From assembly GCA_936440205.1 (NCBI GenBank), contig OW387148.1, positions 27,893,961 to 27,957,960 on the forward strand: a stretch of DNA of 64,000 nucleotides. Direction: 5' to 3'. The DNA comes from Lepidonotus clava. Lineage: Eukaryota > Annelida > Polychaeta > Phyllodocida > Polynoidae. Below, piece after piece: positions 20,070 to 31,169 of the stretch. The position numbers and the translations under genes are program-made. Numbering within the stretch: the stretch's first letter is position 1; each line of letters begins with the position of its first letter. The notes under the pieces are model-generated. The model worked only from the letters and a program-made list of their open reading frames with translations. It was not told the origin of the DNA and did not search any database.

Positions 20070-20440
20070 CCACCTGTGAGAGTTTTGGCACAAGGGCTTT
20101 TTTCGGCATTTTATGATCGAAATATATACGCAGGACTTCAACTTCTTACTTTTAAACTGTTTGGAATAAGGACTTTCTTACAGGATTGAATCATGAGATA
20201 TATATGCATTGGCTTCAATTCTGACATTTCAACTTTCCTTTTCATGCTTATGTACCATCTGCTACTAGTACCATCAGTTACAGGGATATATCAGATACAG
20301 TATAGCTTCAATTTCTGACCTTTCAACTTTTTTTTATGCTAATGCTATTAGAGTTTTGGCACGAAGACTTTCTTACAGCATTAATTTGATCATGGAAGGA
20401 GATGCAGCGGCTTCAATTTGGGACTTTTCAACTGTTTTTA
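20070..20440 (+). repeat. Diverged tandem repeat, about 90 bp x 4
   Basis: Successive stretches share GAGTTTTGGCAC, GACTTTCTTACAG, and GGCTTCAATT followed by TTTCAACTTTT, with the clearest pair at 20080-20160 and 20350-20440 and poorer copies between. The open frame at 20007-20189 falls in this array and is not supported as a gene. Confidence 0.55.
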
Positions 20441-20449
20441 GGGGCATAA

Positions 20450-23150
20450 GATTATACCAAGTAAAAGAATAAATGGTGACATTCACAATGAACAGTTGCA
20501 TATTTGATATGTTTCCAACACTATCAGTAAACAGGTTTCAGCCTCTGTACATACTCAATTGAAAATGTAATTCTTGCTATCTTTTGCTAATCAGCAAAGC
20601 TATCAGTGTTACTACAAAGCTTCAAATAATTGGAAATGGAGGCATTGGCCCTTTGATGATTGTATCACTTGAGAAATGGCATCTACCTAAAATATGTAAA
20701 TGTTAGTGTATCTTTGATGCAACTGAAACCAAAATGTCAAAACCAGCTGTTAACCTGTTGTGTTTCTCTCTCCGTCTTTTCTTTGAAACGAAAAAAAATT
20801 AATGTTAAACTTTCTTCTAGATGAATAAATATGTCATATGTTAGCCGTCCAGGGGCAAAAGGTGTTTATTGGGTACTGCTTGATAGTGATTAATGTTATA
20901 TATTTGTGAAGTTTTGTGTAGTTTCCTTTGAATGAAACGAATATCAGTACTTCTGTTTTTAATAACACAAGTCATCAAGCTCACTATGTGATGACAAATA
21001 TATTTGATTTGAAGTATGATATGCGAGCAAGTTATGAAGATAAAACCATAGATACTCTTAAGTGTCAATGTCAAAAAAAGACAATTTAATTCCTTCATTA
21101 CCTATCTCTCCTAAACGATGACATAAAATCGTTACAACTCTTTTGGACTTATTGAAAAGGAAACGCCCTACAAACGCGTGTTTCATTACAATCTTTTCGG
21201 ATAATGTTGATCAATCAGAGCAAAAGGAAACCCGAAATAAAGCAAAAAGCACAAACAATGAAAATATGAAATTCAGCCTGACTTTTTGCAAATGAAATAA
21301 TCTGATAATAGACAAAGCATAAGAGTTTAGTCTTATCATAGTGATGGCACTGCAATCGTATTAGTCTGTAGGCTTGTGTGAACATTTCTGTGCCTGCAAT
21401 CAGTCATGTGATGCGAATATATAGCAACCTAGTGAGAAAGTGGTATGTTTGTATGAAATCCATTGTGAATTGAATTTTTGTTAAAAGCTTTTTAATGAGA
21501 CACATTATAATTGTCCTGACAACTTATACCTTGGTAATATCTAGGCCTACCAGAGATAGCAATTATGATCACAAAAACATTTGTACTTGACAGTCGCATT
21601 ATGGTTATTTTGCCAAAAAGCTTCTTGGTATTCTAAATAATTTGATAATGAGAAAACCTGGATGCATTCCACTGAGTACTGATGATTCCACGAAGTCTAA
21701 AATAGAAACAAGGCAAGAGAGCTAAATCAGATTTGCTTCAGCATTGTCCAGAGAAGAGGAATTTCAACAAGCAGATTTCGGCTCCCTCTTGGAATATTGG
21801 TTTTCATTATTTGAAAGAGGTGATTGGAGTTTTCTGTTTTCCTTAAATTGTTCTAATGTTCCTTTGGTTATTCGATGATAATTATGTCCAATTGGTATTC
21901 GTTTTGCTTCATGAAATGACAGACCCATGGCTGACAATAATTACTATCTAAGCAATGTAAATTCCTTGTGCTCTGTGCATGATTGAGGTATGATTATAAA
22001 TGCATGGTGTGTGGGTGGCTTAAGTTGGACTTGTAGGAATTTATAACAATAGCCATACATGCTCTAGATCTCAAAGAAATGATACTTGTATTGTCATTAT
22101 TGTCCACATGGGAATTGCTTATAGGCCTATATTAGGACAGGTAATCAAATTAAATTGATAAGGATAGATTAATATAAAACAACACTATTGTGAACAATCT
22201 TAAGGGTACATTATTACACTATGCACATGAGAACTGGAGAACAGATTACCACATTATCATAGCGTGTAGTGGCGTGAACATATCTTCATTGATATAAACG
22301 ATCCTATTTGTGTATACCGAAGGGGCCCTGTCATACCGCGCACTGCATGAAGCCAGCCACGTTGAAAGATGTGCTTGTTTACCTAAGGACAATAAAGGAG
22401 ATTACAAGTATACTACTATCTTTCTACTACTTCAAACTACCACACAAATCCATAGCCCAATTTCAGTACTATAAGTCTGAGCCCAGGCAGCAGCATAGAC
22501 TATTATCTAAGTGACGTGACCAGCAGGCAAAGACCATATTCTTGGTCATGATGTAGTGTTCGGTAATCTAGGCATTTGTAGGTGCCGTGGTCCCGATTTT
22601 GAAAAAAGATCTGAAGATGTCTGCAGCCATATGTTTTTTTCTTTATTTCATATATATTTATTGACATCTTGTGAAACATTTGAAGTATCATGGATTGAAT
22701 TTGTTGAAGTAGATTTCCCCTCACCTTTCCTGCTCATAGATTTTGTCAGTGGTATCCATGGTATGGTTGTCATCAAAGAAAATGGTGGGAATAGGACCAG
22801 TGCATAGCACCCATAAGGTCATGTATCTATGAAGAGGTCAGACTCTATATAAGCGGGGGAGGGGGCTTCGCATGTTACACCAAAATAATAGAAATATACC
22901 ACACTAAGACAATGTTGAAGACAATCTGAAAAAAATGCCTTAAAGGAAATCTAAATACTGTCATGATAGTTTGTGAAAACAAAATATAAATTAATACATA
23001 CTTTGAGAAGTACAACCTAATCATTACACCGGTACATTTAACAACAGTTTCCCAATAATAGCATCCAATATAGATACCCAGAAATGTAAAAGATGTGTGT
23101 GACTTCTTCCTGCATGATCCATTCTATTTTTAGCACACCACTCTAGCTCT
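20450..23150. other. Intergenic, no gene seen
   Basis: AT-rich with no exon-like ORF, tRNA or clear repeat family member. A TATATAAGCGGGGG stretch near 22845 lacks any following ORF, so I do not call it a promoter. Confidence 0.4.
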
Positions 23151-23164
23151 GGTCACCTCTCCAT

Positions 23165-23174
23165 GTCACGTGAC
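23165..23174. promoter_or_regulatory. E-box palindrome GTCACGTGAC
   Basis: Perfect 10-bp palindrome with a CACGTG core, in a short G+C-richer patch (23150-23260). This is the consensus bound by USF/MITF/TFE-type bHLH-zip factors. It is one of three identical 10-mers between 23.1 and 25.9 kb. Function is inference. Confidence 0.4.
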
Positions 23175-23269
23175 CGCCCACGGCCTCCTCTCCTTTTCTG
23201 CCTCCGGTCTTGAAGAGTTCTTCGCTGATCGTGAGGGGCTAGTGCTCCTGTCTACTTGGTGACAGATGT

Positions 23270-24690
23270 CCAATAAGCCCTTCCCACACAGTCTTCAACA
23301 TTGAGGTTGGACAAATACAGATTATTACCATTACCATACAGTGAATGATGACCACGACAGTTTCGCGATAGGTATTTGGGAATAATTGATGGAATGAAAG
23401 AATTTTGTATACAACCTGAAATATAGTTTTTCTAATTCTTATTTTAATGAAACTTTATTCATAGGCCTACAGGTTTATACCTAGGGTACATACAATGCTT
23501 TTCACATTCTATACATTTCACAGGACTTGTTCCAATTTATGTAATTTGATTTTCATTTTTTGTGATTAAAGTTGTCTTGCACCCACTCCTCCTGAGGCTA
23601 ATGATGTCTCTGATTAGTGCCATGCACGAAGACTGTTAATTTTGATATTTTGATAGTTCTTTTTGTATATTCAAATATCACGATTCACCAACATAAGCAT
23701 TTCAGGTCATGGCGGCATACCTTATCATTATCATTGTAAAATACAATTTCTAATAACTGTACATAGCGCCTGTGACGTCACACATAGCCATGTCCGTAGG
23801 GCAAAAGATTCTATAGGGCAAAAATGGATGAACTGAAAACTAATCAAAAGAAGATATGTAAGCATTAGCAGGATAATGTCTTTGACTTAAAGCATTCCAA
23901 CACTATCGGGATTTATAGGGATTTATAGTGACTGGCACTTCTCCTTAAGTGGCTGATGGCACTCGTGATGTGGACTGATTTCTTTTTTGATGACTCAGGC
24001 TTTTAGGAAGCACGCAAACTGATAAAAGAAAACTAAGTGGAATGGGGATAAGGGATACTGATAGCGGAACGGTTTAAAAAGTTAAGGCGCTAGATGGGGA
24101 GGAGGGTGTTCCAGGTTGCACGCCTCTTCGTAAATGGCTTGTTATTCAATATTGCTCCAGGTGATTTAACCAGTTAAATTCACATCCACATGTTTATCAT
24201 TAATACATTGGTTTCTCATTATACTTAACTTGTGTCACAAGATGAATTCAAGATACAGAAAATAGTATTGAAATACCACACAGGAAATTTGAGAAAGGAC
24301 TGGAAAATTCAAAACTTTAAATGTGTTATGCCCTATAACAAAAGCTGATTGCAATGTCATAATGTGTTTCTGTGAATGTCTAATCTATGTATACTATTCT
24401 GATAATTTTCCTCATGACATTTTGTCTTGGTCGTATATTTAAGCGCTTATAGTTTTATTATCAGATCCCTTTGATTATTTATAAAATATAATCACATGGG
24501 CAAAATCGGCCCTTTCTTAACCAGCAGACCTATAGTACTAATGGTTAAAGTGTTAAAAAGGTCGGACCAGCCACTGGACAGCTTTTACCTTCACTGATTG
24601 GGAGATTCCTGTTGGATTTAGGGTATTTTTGCCCTGAAGGAAACAACCAGGAGAGCAATCAAATGGAACAATTTCCACCTATCAAGTACG
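23270..24690. other. Intergenic, no gene seen
   Basis: AT-rich sequence without exon-like ORFs or recognised repeats. Confidence 0.4.
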
Positions 24691-24692
24691 AA

Positions 24693-24728
24693 GTGCGGAT
24701 CCAGGAGGGCGGATGCTCCTGGATCCGA
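24693..24728. repeat. Tiny palindrome made of two CGGATCCAGGAG ends
   Basis: CGGATCCAGGAG and its exact complement CTCCTGGATCCG are separated by only a few bases. The words equal the subterminal part of the CAGTGGCGGATCCAGG elements in this window, so it could be an element reduced to little more than its two ends. Confidence 0.5.
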
Positions 24729-25068
24729 CCTGAACACTGTAACTGGTGTTATTTGAATACAATTTATTTACACTTATAAAACTATTAATATTTTCAGATT
24801 TTATTTCTTCCTGAGGGGGAATGAGGATAAAAACTGGTGTCTCTCACTCATGTGCAATTGTAGTAAAGCCTATAGACATTGTGCAAATGACGTCACACCT
24901 CCTCAAAATGGGATTGATCAATTTAAAATTGTTATCAGTCAAGATTCAAGACTTCCAGACAGAATATTCATTCAAAATGTATCTAAATCAAACTCATGAA
25001 AGCATTACCAACAACTATTTTCCTTCAGAAATTGATGATTATAGATACAATTCATACCCACATGGTCA

Positions 25069-25111
25069 TGATCACCACGTGGTGATCACCAAAAAGTGGT
25101 CACGTGACCAC
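25069..25111. promoter_or_regulatory. Two adjacent E-box palindromes
   Basis: A perfect 20-bp palindrome (TGATCACCACGTGGTGATCA, 25069-25088) and a perfect 16-bp palindrome (GTGGTCACGTGACCAC, 25096-25111) lie 7 bp apart, both centred on CACGTG. Such sites bind bHLH-zip dimers. They lie within a 148-codon ORF that has no recognisable domain. Confidence 0.45.
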
Positions 25112-25689
25112 GTCTGCACAAGGTCTATAGGATATGTTATAATTACAGTGAGGGTAATTTACAACAATAAGGTCTTTGCAGACTTATCCAACCGCAGACA
25201 AATAAACCAACGTGGTCTCATCATCCCATCCATCCATCTAGCGGCGAGGAATGCCATTGTTAATTAATTATGAAAATTGTACAACAGCAGGCCCTTTCTG
25301 TCTCTAATTTCTGAATCCATTCCTGAATCCCAATACGAACTATTACCAACTACTTGTTTGTGATTGACTAAGAGTAGGAGGGTCTACCACCTATTGAAGC
25401 CTGGAAATTAAATCTACACAAAATAGGCATAAATCTTCTTCCTCCTACCAATCCAAGCTCCACAGCTGCGGTGTACGTACAGCCATTTCTCAGACATTGC
25501 CATACCATAGAAAACGTTGACTACATTCCCACAAATTCCCTTACATTTCCCCACCCACCATCCTGACCCAAGATCAATTCAAACTAAGACCATTCTCAAG
25601 TTACTTCAGACATTTCCCCTGCAGGCACACATTGGCTTGCATCACCTGGCCAGCTGGTGCCAGTGGTCACATGACCCTAATAGCCTGCC

Positions 25690-25880
25690 CTGATTGGTCA
25701 CTTTCGTGGGCGAACGCTGGCGGGATGCTTCAGCTGCCCTAATATCGCTCAAATCCCCCAGCGGTGTCCTTTCCGGAAGTTGGCGCTGGCGCATGCGCAG
25801 TCGGAGGTATCTAACCAGGAGCCATCCCGCCATGCCTTATTATTGGTCACTTCCGGGTCACGTGACCCTGAGTGTAGAGC
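25690..25880. promoter_or_regulatory. G+C-rich cluster of ETS, NRF-1 and E-box type sites
   Basis: Contains TTCCGGAAGT (25771-25780, ETS type), GCGCATGCGC (25789-25798, NRF-1 type), two inverted CCAAT boxes (ATTGG), and GGGTCACGTGACCC (25855-25868). This mix is typical of housekeeping or bidirectional CpG-island promoters. No first exon can be pointed to on either side. Some wording (GGAAGTGACC, CCAATCAGG) also resembles the upstream part of LTR-like copy B, so a mobile origin is possible. Confidence 0.4.
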
Positions 25881-25909
25881 ACACCTGGGTCTACTGCTCG
25901 AGGGAATCT

Positions 25910-26870
25910 TGATTAGGGAACCCTTGTCCCATCAGTGTTTTGGTCAAAATCTCAATCTTTTACCTGTGATAATACAGGCGGGTATTTCAGATCCTAAAGC
26001 AAATTTTACTAAGTCAGCTAACTGAACAGTGCTTACATTGGCCAGTTGTTTTTTTATTTTTTATTTCAACAATTTGTACAGTTGACACGGCTCAATGCTA
26101 GGTGCTGCTTTTCTGGGTGTACACTGTTGCTATCCTGTTACAATCAATCACAGCTGAAATGGCAACTTCAGGTTATGACCGGCTTGACATTGCATGTCTA
26201 CTCTTTCATTATTGAGCCAGGGCTATAATTTACATAGTATCATCAGCAAAAGAGCAAGTACATAACAGATGATTGAATAACAGAAGGAGAAAAGAAGAGA
26301 ATGGGGGTAAGGGGGGGGGGGGGGTACATAAGGAGGATGAGAGAATAATCAGCCGATTATAGCATTGATTCATATCAAATACATATATTTCAATATTTTC
26401 ATGTTGTTTTGTGATCTGAATCTGTAAAAACAAAATAGCCTGTTCCTCTGCTAGGAACCAGCCAATGCCTGCACTGATTCAAAGGGAAATAGGGCACAGT
26501 CCAGTCTTTGGCAATAATACTGCTAAAACTGTTTAAAAAGATTTTAAAACAGAATGAATGTTTCAAAAGAAAAAAGGATTAAGAAAAAATTACTAAATTT
26601 TCCTCCAGGTTACCATATCCCTTGACTGGTCACAACTAATATGAACCATTATGATGTAATTCTCTTGGGCCTTAAGCTAATTGTCAGTGTCCATTAAATT
26701 GACGAACGGACATCCCTGATGGGAATTCTCCCAGACATTGTATATTCTGTGTTCTTTTTATTTCAAGGTACCTACACAAAAATCTGTACACATTATCTGT
26801 CATAATAAAATGTTGAAAAGTACATCTAACTCAAAGACGACTTGTGTAGACTTGATGTTTATTAAGACAT
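25910..26870. other. Intergenic, no gene seen
   Basis: AT-rich; contains a G run near 26310-26325. No exon or RNA gene recognised. Confidence 0.4.
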
Positions 26871-26885
26871 GATAATCAGCAAATT

Positions 26886-26917
26886 GACATGTTTCGGATT
26901 GTTACATCCTTCATCAT
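26886..26917 (-). ncRNA. Hammerhead-ribozyme-like motif of Penelope-like type
   Basis: On the minus strand the order is TGATGA, a 4-bp stem (GGAT and ATCC) with a 6-nt loop, GAAAC, then ATGTC. This is the layout of the minimal hammerhead found in Penelope-like retroelements, with a self-complementary ACATGT in place of a long stem III. The core is not a perfect match to consensus, so a decayed copy is likely. No reverse transcriptase is recognisable nearby. Confidence 0.5.
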
Positions 26918-27163
26918 AATTAAAATCACCATAAAGATATCTGGGTATATTAATAATTCACCGCGTCGTTTCACAGTATAGTCTACCTTTAGATGTTTTA
27001 AGAGTAAAAGTGTCACCATGATAAATGTTATGAGTAAGTATTGCATGTAGCATCCAACCTTTTTAATATATTTCATGAGATAACAGTTGTATTATTCCGG
27101 TATCAAGGCAACGAATCCCAAGAGGCCCAATATGTATAGGTAGCTTCCGAGCACCAGGGAAGT

Positions 27164-27271
27164 CACTCTCCCCAGCCACTAGGCAATTCTGAGTATTTTG
27201 GCTGACTAATTCTTATTTTAGCACCGTTCAGTCGGCCGACCTGTTCAAAATTTCAAAGTGGGTATGGGGCT
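27164..27271. mobile_element. Partial copy of the AGCCCCATACCCACTAGG family (Q3)
   Basis: The right end matches Q1 and Q2 (GTGGGTATGGGGCT followed by TTA); the left end keeps CCACTAGGC and little else. Interior carries GTCGGCCGAC-type words. About half the length of the other copies. Confidence 0.55.
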
Positions 27272-27279
27272 TTAAGGTA

Positions 27280-29110
27280 GTGCAAACCATTGCCTTACTT
27301 CTCTTTTTACACTATTAGGGTCCATAAAGTTTGTCTAAATGTTTCATTAGATATACTAGTTGCCAATATAATCATAAGAGACCAAGGAAATTAGACAAAT
27401 ATAAACATGTTTTTCAGCAACACGTCAATTACAGAGTGTAAAGTACATATGGGGCTTTCAATTGTGAAATTTCTAAGTACCTTTGATGTGAACCTTTTGA
27501 ATACCAGGCATTTGCACTTGTTCCATTGGTAAAAGTGGTGATTCAATGCCTCACGTGACGTCAATAGTTGTGCCAAGGCTTGCCTCCTGCAAATTTGCAC
27601 TTAAAATGTGAGACTGGTTTCACACTTACAACAATAGTCCATAAGCTTATCGTTTGAGTGCCCAAGCCAGTTATGAAAGCGCCCTACACTAAGATATTTG
27701 CTAATAGAATGGTGGAATGGGTTAACTAAGTTTTGAAAACTTTCTTTTTGTGTGAGCTTTAAGATGAAGACGGCTTTAGTCACCAAGTGCAACTGGAAGA
27801 ACATGTACACTTATGTTAAGTTGTTAAGAAATAAAAAAAAAAGAAAAAAAAAGTGTTGGGGTTTCTGCTTCCTTATGTAAACTACTTCCAAATGGTCATG
27901 TGATCAGCTAGATGGTCTTGTGATCACTTGGTCTTTTTGTCTAGCTTGTTAGACTATGCGACCAACATCTTGGGTATATTCATAGTCAAGGGGACTAATG
28001 AATAGTTGACTTATAACATTACTTAGTTGCTACTGACTAACTTTCAGGTTTATAGGATAATCAGTGTAGCCCTTAGGAAGAAAATTCTCAATATGCTGTT
28101 TATTGCATAAATATATAAGGCCGTATTTCCCTTAAAAAAATCCCTTGGGCCTTCTCCTGATTTCAGATAAATATAAGGTAACACATTTAGAAAGGGATCG
28201 TTTTTCCAACCTGCTGAAGTAATTATGAGGTGCAGCTTAGGAGTAAATTTATGATGTGGAAAAAGGGTGGAGATCTAGCTAGGCGTCCAGACGCTTATTC
28301 GGTCCCCACCGATCTTTTGAACCTCTAGTATTTTCTCCTAAATCCAGTCGTATCCGCACGTGGGTAGATGGAGCAGTTTACAAATGCATCCAGTATATTC
28401 AAAGCTAATTCAATATTACATCCTGGCAATTTCCAGGACAATTTGGTATATTCCGGGGTAAATAGGGCCATTTATATATCTAATAAAGGTAGAATGGATG
28501 TTTGATTCATTCTAAAACAGCTATCTCCTTTTTCGTTTATTGGTTGAAATATATTAGGATATAAATCTTTCCATGTCGAGAATAGAAAAGGAAATCCTTC
28601 TTCAACCAGATAGGATATCAAGGTAGAGTTTTTCGCATCAGAAATTAACCATTCTTTAAGCACCATATCCTTTCAATAGAGGACATCCTCTACTTTCGAG
28701 GAATTTACTTGTGCAGGAGAAGCAGTAGGCCTAAATACAGAGGTAAGAGCCTTATACTGTTGTCAAGACAGATCATTCTGTCTTTGATGTTGTGTGATCA
28801 GCACCTTAGGCACTGATGTCGCATCCCCACAGGATGCACTTCGTCGTCAATGACTAGCTGTAAATTGTCGAGGACGAGCTGTAACTCATTGTTGCAGATT
28901 CGTTGTTGATGATTATCGGAAATGTCTGATTTTTTTACCCTATTCGTCAACGATTAGTGTGTCTTGTTGTCCGCCAATACGGCGCCAGTGGGCTTCAGCT
29001 AGTCGTCGACGACCAAGAGCAATCTCGTTGCTTCGTGGAGATCCAGTATCATTCTCTGCACTACAGGTAAGAAATTGAAATGGGCTGTTTATTAAGCTTG
29101 GAATAGACCT
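27280..29110. other. Intergenic, no gene recognised
   Basis: AT-rich except for 28790-29070, which is denser in CG and TCGTCG/CGACGA words and ends CTACAGGTAAG, a donor-like site. No frame stays open across that block, so I do not call an exon. Confidence 0.4.
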
Positions 29111-29117
29111 TTATCAG

Positions 29118-29187
29118 ATATGGTCAGCTGGTCACATCTGACCATATCTGACCGTATGACTGTATGACCGTATCTGACCGTATGAAC
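29118..29187 (+). repeat. Short tandem array of TCTGACCRTATGAC-like words
   Basis: ATCTGACCATATCTGACC and variants repeat with roughly 8-17 bp spacing. Low-complexity minisatellite; no coding potential. Confidence 0.65.
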
Positions 29188-29244
29188 ATCACTATTATCA
29201 TGAGCATGTAGTGAGAAACCAGCATCTACTAGTTAGAATATGGA

Positions 29245-29440
29245 TTCTTGTTGTAGCTACACTACACGACTTGAGCTGCAATATGACGAAGTTATATTGC
29301 ACATAGTTGCTCATATAATAGATGCATTATTTTTTGTGCACAATTATGTGAGATACGCCAAATTGTCAATTTTGAACTATTTTATCACTCCTGTATGTGA
29401 ATTGTCTGTAATATCATCCTATTGCATAGATATCAGACCC
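29245..29440 (+). repeat. Dispersed repeat R, copy 1
   Basis: Shares ordered blocks with copies at 42276-42600 and, reversed, 51395-51605: GCTACAC.AC, CTGCAATATGACGA, GAGATACGCCAAATTG, TATCACTCCTGTA and CTGTAATATCATC. About 200 bp, diverged. Class unknown. Confidence 0.6.
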
Positions 29441-29444
29441 TTAA

Positions 29445-30865
29445 CAAACCCACAACTTGTGTTGTGAGAACCTTGTAATATACGATAACAACAAGCTACC
29501 ATGTAGGGAGAATCTAGATTTATGTGATCAGAGTCTAGCATCTTATAGAGCAATCTGGCATCAATCATAACCTGAGGAATCAAGTTGTGAGAAACTGGCT
29601 TGAGAGAAAGCAAACATCGGCAAAGGGAATGTGGCCTTTAGGTAGATGGCAATTACTGGCTTAAGCCAACTGGACTTTTTATGATGTTCTTTAAGGAATA
29701 CATCTGTTCCGTAATACAAAAAGCGTCCATCAAGTAAAAAATGTTGAGAATGCCGATCAAGCTACAAGAGATATCTATAGAAAGGAAAAAAGGTTAATCT
29801 AAATCTGAATTAGTCTTTTATAATTGCATCTGAAATTGAAAACATCTAAAACACACTGAAGGTTAACTGAAGGTAAATACTATCTTTGATAGTTTGTCTA
29901 AACGCTTTGTATGATAAATACAATCAATAACCAAAAATAATGGCATATTAACAGATTGTTCTTAAGACGCCAAACCTGCTTTATCGTCCCTCTTTATGAA
30001 TTTTGTTTAATTTCATATGTGTGTATCAATAGGAAACCAACAGGACTCTAGCTATAAAGAAAGAAAGAGAGTTGTTTTTCTCGAATACTGAATTGTGTTA
30101 TGTTCGAATTGGCTCGGAATTGCTCATGAAATTTGTAAAATGCAGCTTTATATATCAGCCCAACCATTAATGTCCAACCCTTTCCCCCCTGAAATACAGC
30201 ACTTTGATTGGCTGACAACCAGATAATCTGCATGGGTAAAATATGAAAAATCAATTGGAAAATATAAGAAATCGTATTGTTTTAACAGTACTTGGGATAT
30301 AGAAAAAAAAATAATTCTGGCTTATTTCAGTAACCCCAACTCTAGGAGACAAGGATGGCTTATACAGTAATTTGTTATGTATGTCTATGTCCAACCCTGG
30401 GATATACCCAATGTGGGATGGGCTTGCCACAGTGTAGGCCTACTGTGGCAAGATACTGTGAGTTTTTATCTCTTTACCCCCGCAAGCCTTCTCTGTACAT
30501 GTATGCATCAGGCTTCATGAGCTCATTTCAACAATTTACTACATCTCTCCGCGGCTATGAAGATTTCACTTACAGAAAAGCTATGGAGATCTAAAACAGT
30601 TTTTCTATAAGAGAACTTCTGTGCTTGCTTCCACAATAAGTCACGACGAACCTCTGTAAATCATCACCAAAGCAGCGTCAGCCAGACTGAGACACCTGTA
30701 CTTTGCAGAAAATCTCTTCTAACCTAGACGTTGGAAAAGGTCAGGTTTGTAAGTTATTGAAACGCCAACTTTGAAGATTAACTTGTCAACGAATTTAAGT
30801 GTGAGTTTATAAAAGACAACAGCTTATGTATCTTTTATCACAAGTCTCCAAGGCATATAATTAAA
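29445..30865. other. Intergenic, no gene seen
   Basis: AT-rich, without exon-like ORFs or clear repeats. Confidence 0.4.
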
Positions 30866-30871
30866 TAGGAC

Positions 30872-31160
30872 CAGAGACCTTGTATAGGATATATCGAGAC
30901 TGGAAAGCTCTATGGCCCTATGTGACCATTTCCCTGGTGGCTGGTTGGATCCCAGCTAGTCAACTGTGACCAGGGGCTGATCATTACCAGTGTATTATTG
31001 GAATAGCAAGAGGTACCACCTATGCCATTTTTACCATAGGCATAATGGTCAATCCAAATCCAATCCAACCAGAGGCCAGGTGGCAGGCCTGTAGTGCATA
31101 ACAGGTTTCCCTCTAGCTTTCCAGTCTCGATATATCCTATATAAACATACAAGGTCTCTG
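30872..31160. mobile_element. MITE with CAGAGACCTTG ends and 7-bp target duplication
   Basis: Starts CAGAGACCTTGTATAGG and ends CAAGGTCTCTG, with inner TATCGAGACTGGAAAGC repeated inverted at the other end. Flanked exactly by ATAGGAC on both sides (30865-30871 and 31161-31167). It is the uninterrupted counterpart of the element at 1623-2050. The 7-bp duplication and CAG terminus are close to hAT habits (usually 8 bp). Confidence 0.8.
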
Positions 31161-31169
31161 ATAGGACCC

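Noticed and set aside
22838-22865. TATATAAGCGGGGG as a TATA promoter
   Set aside because: No CCAAT or other motif, no G+C rise and no following exon.
28790-29070. Possible exon ending in CTACAGGTAAG
   Set aside because: All frames contain stops across the block; the donor-like site alone is weak. The TCGTCG/CGACGA words suggest a repeat instead.
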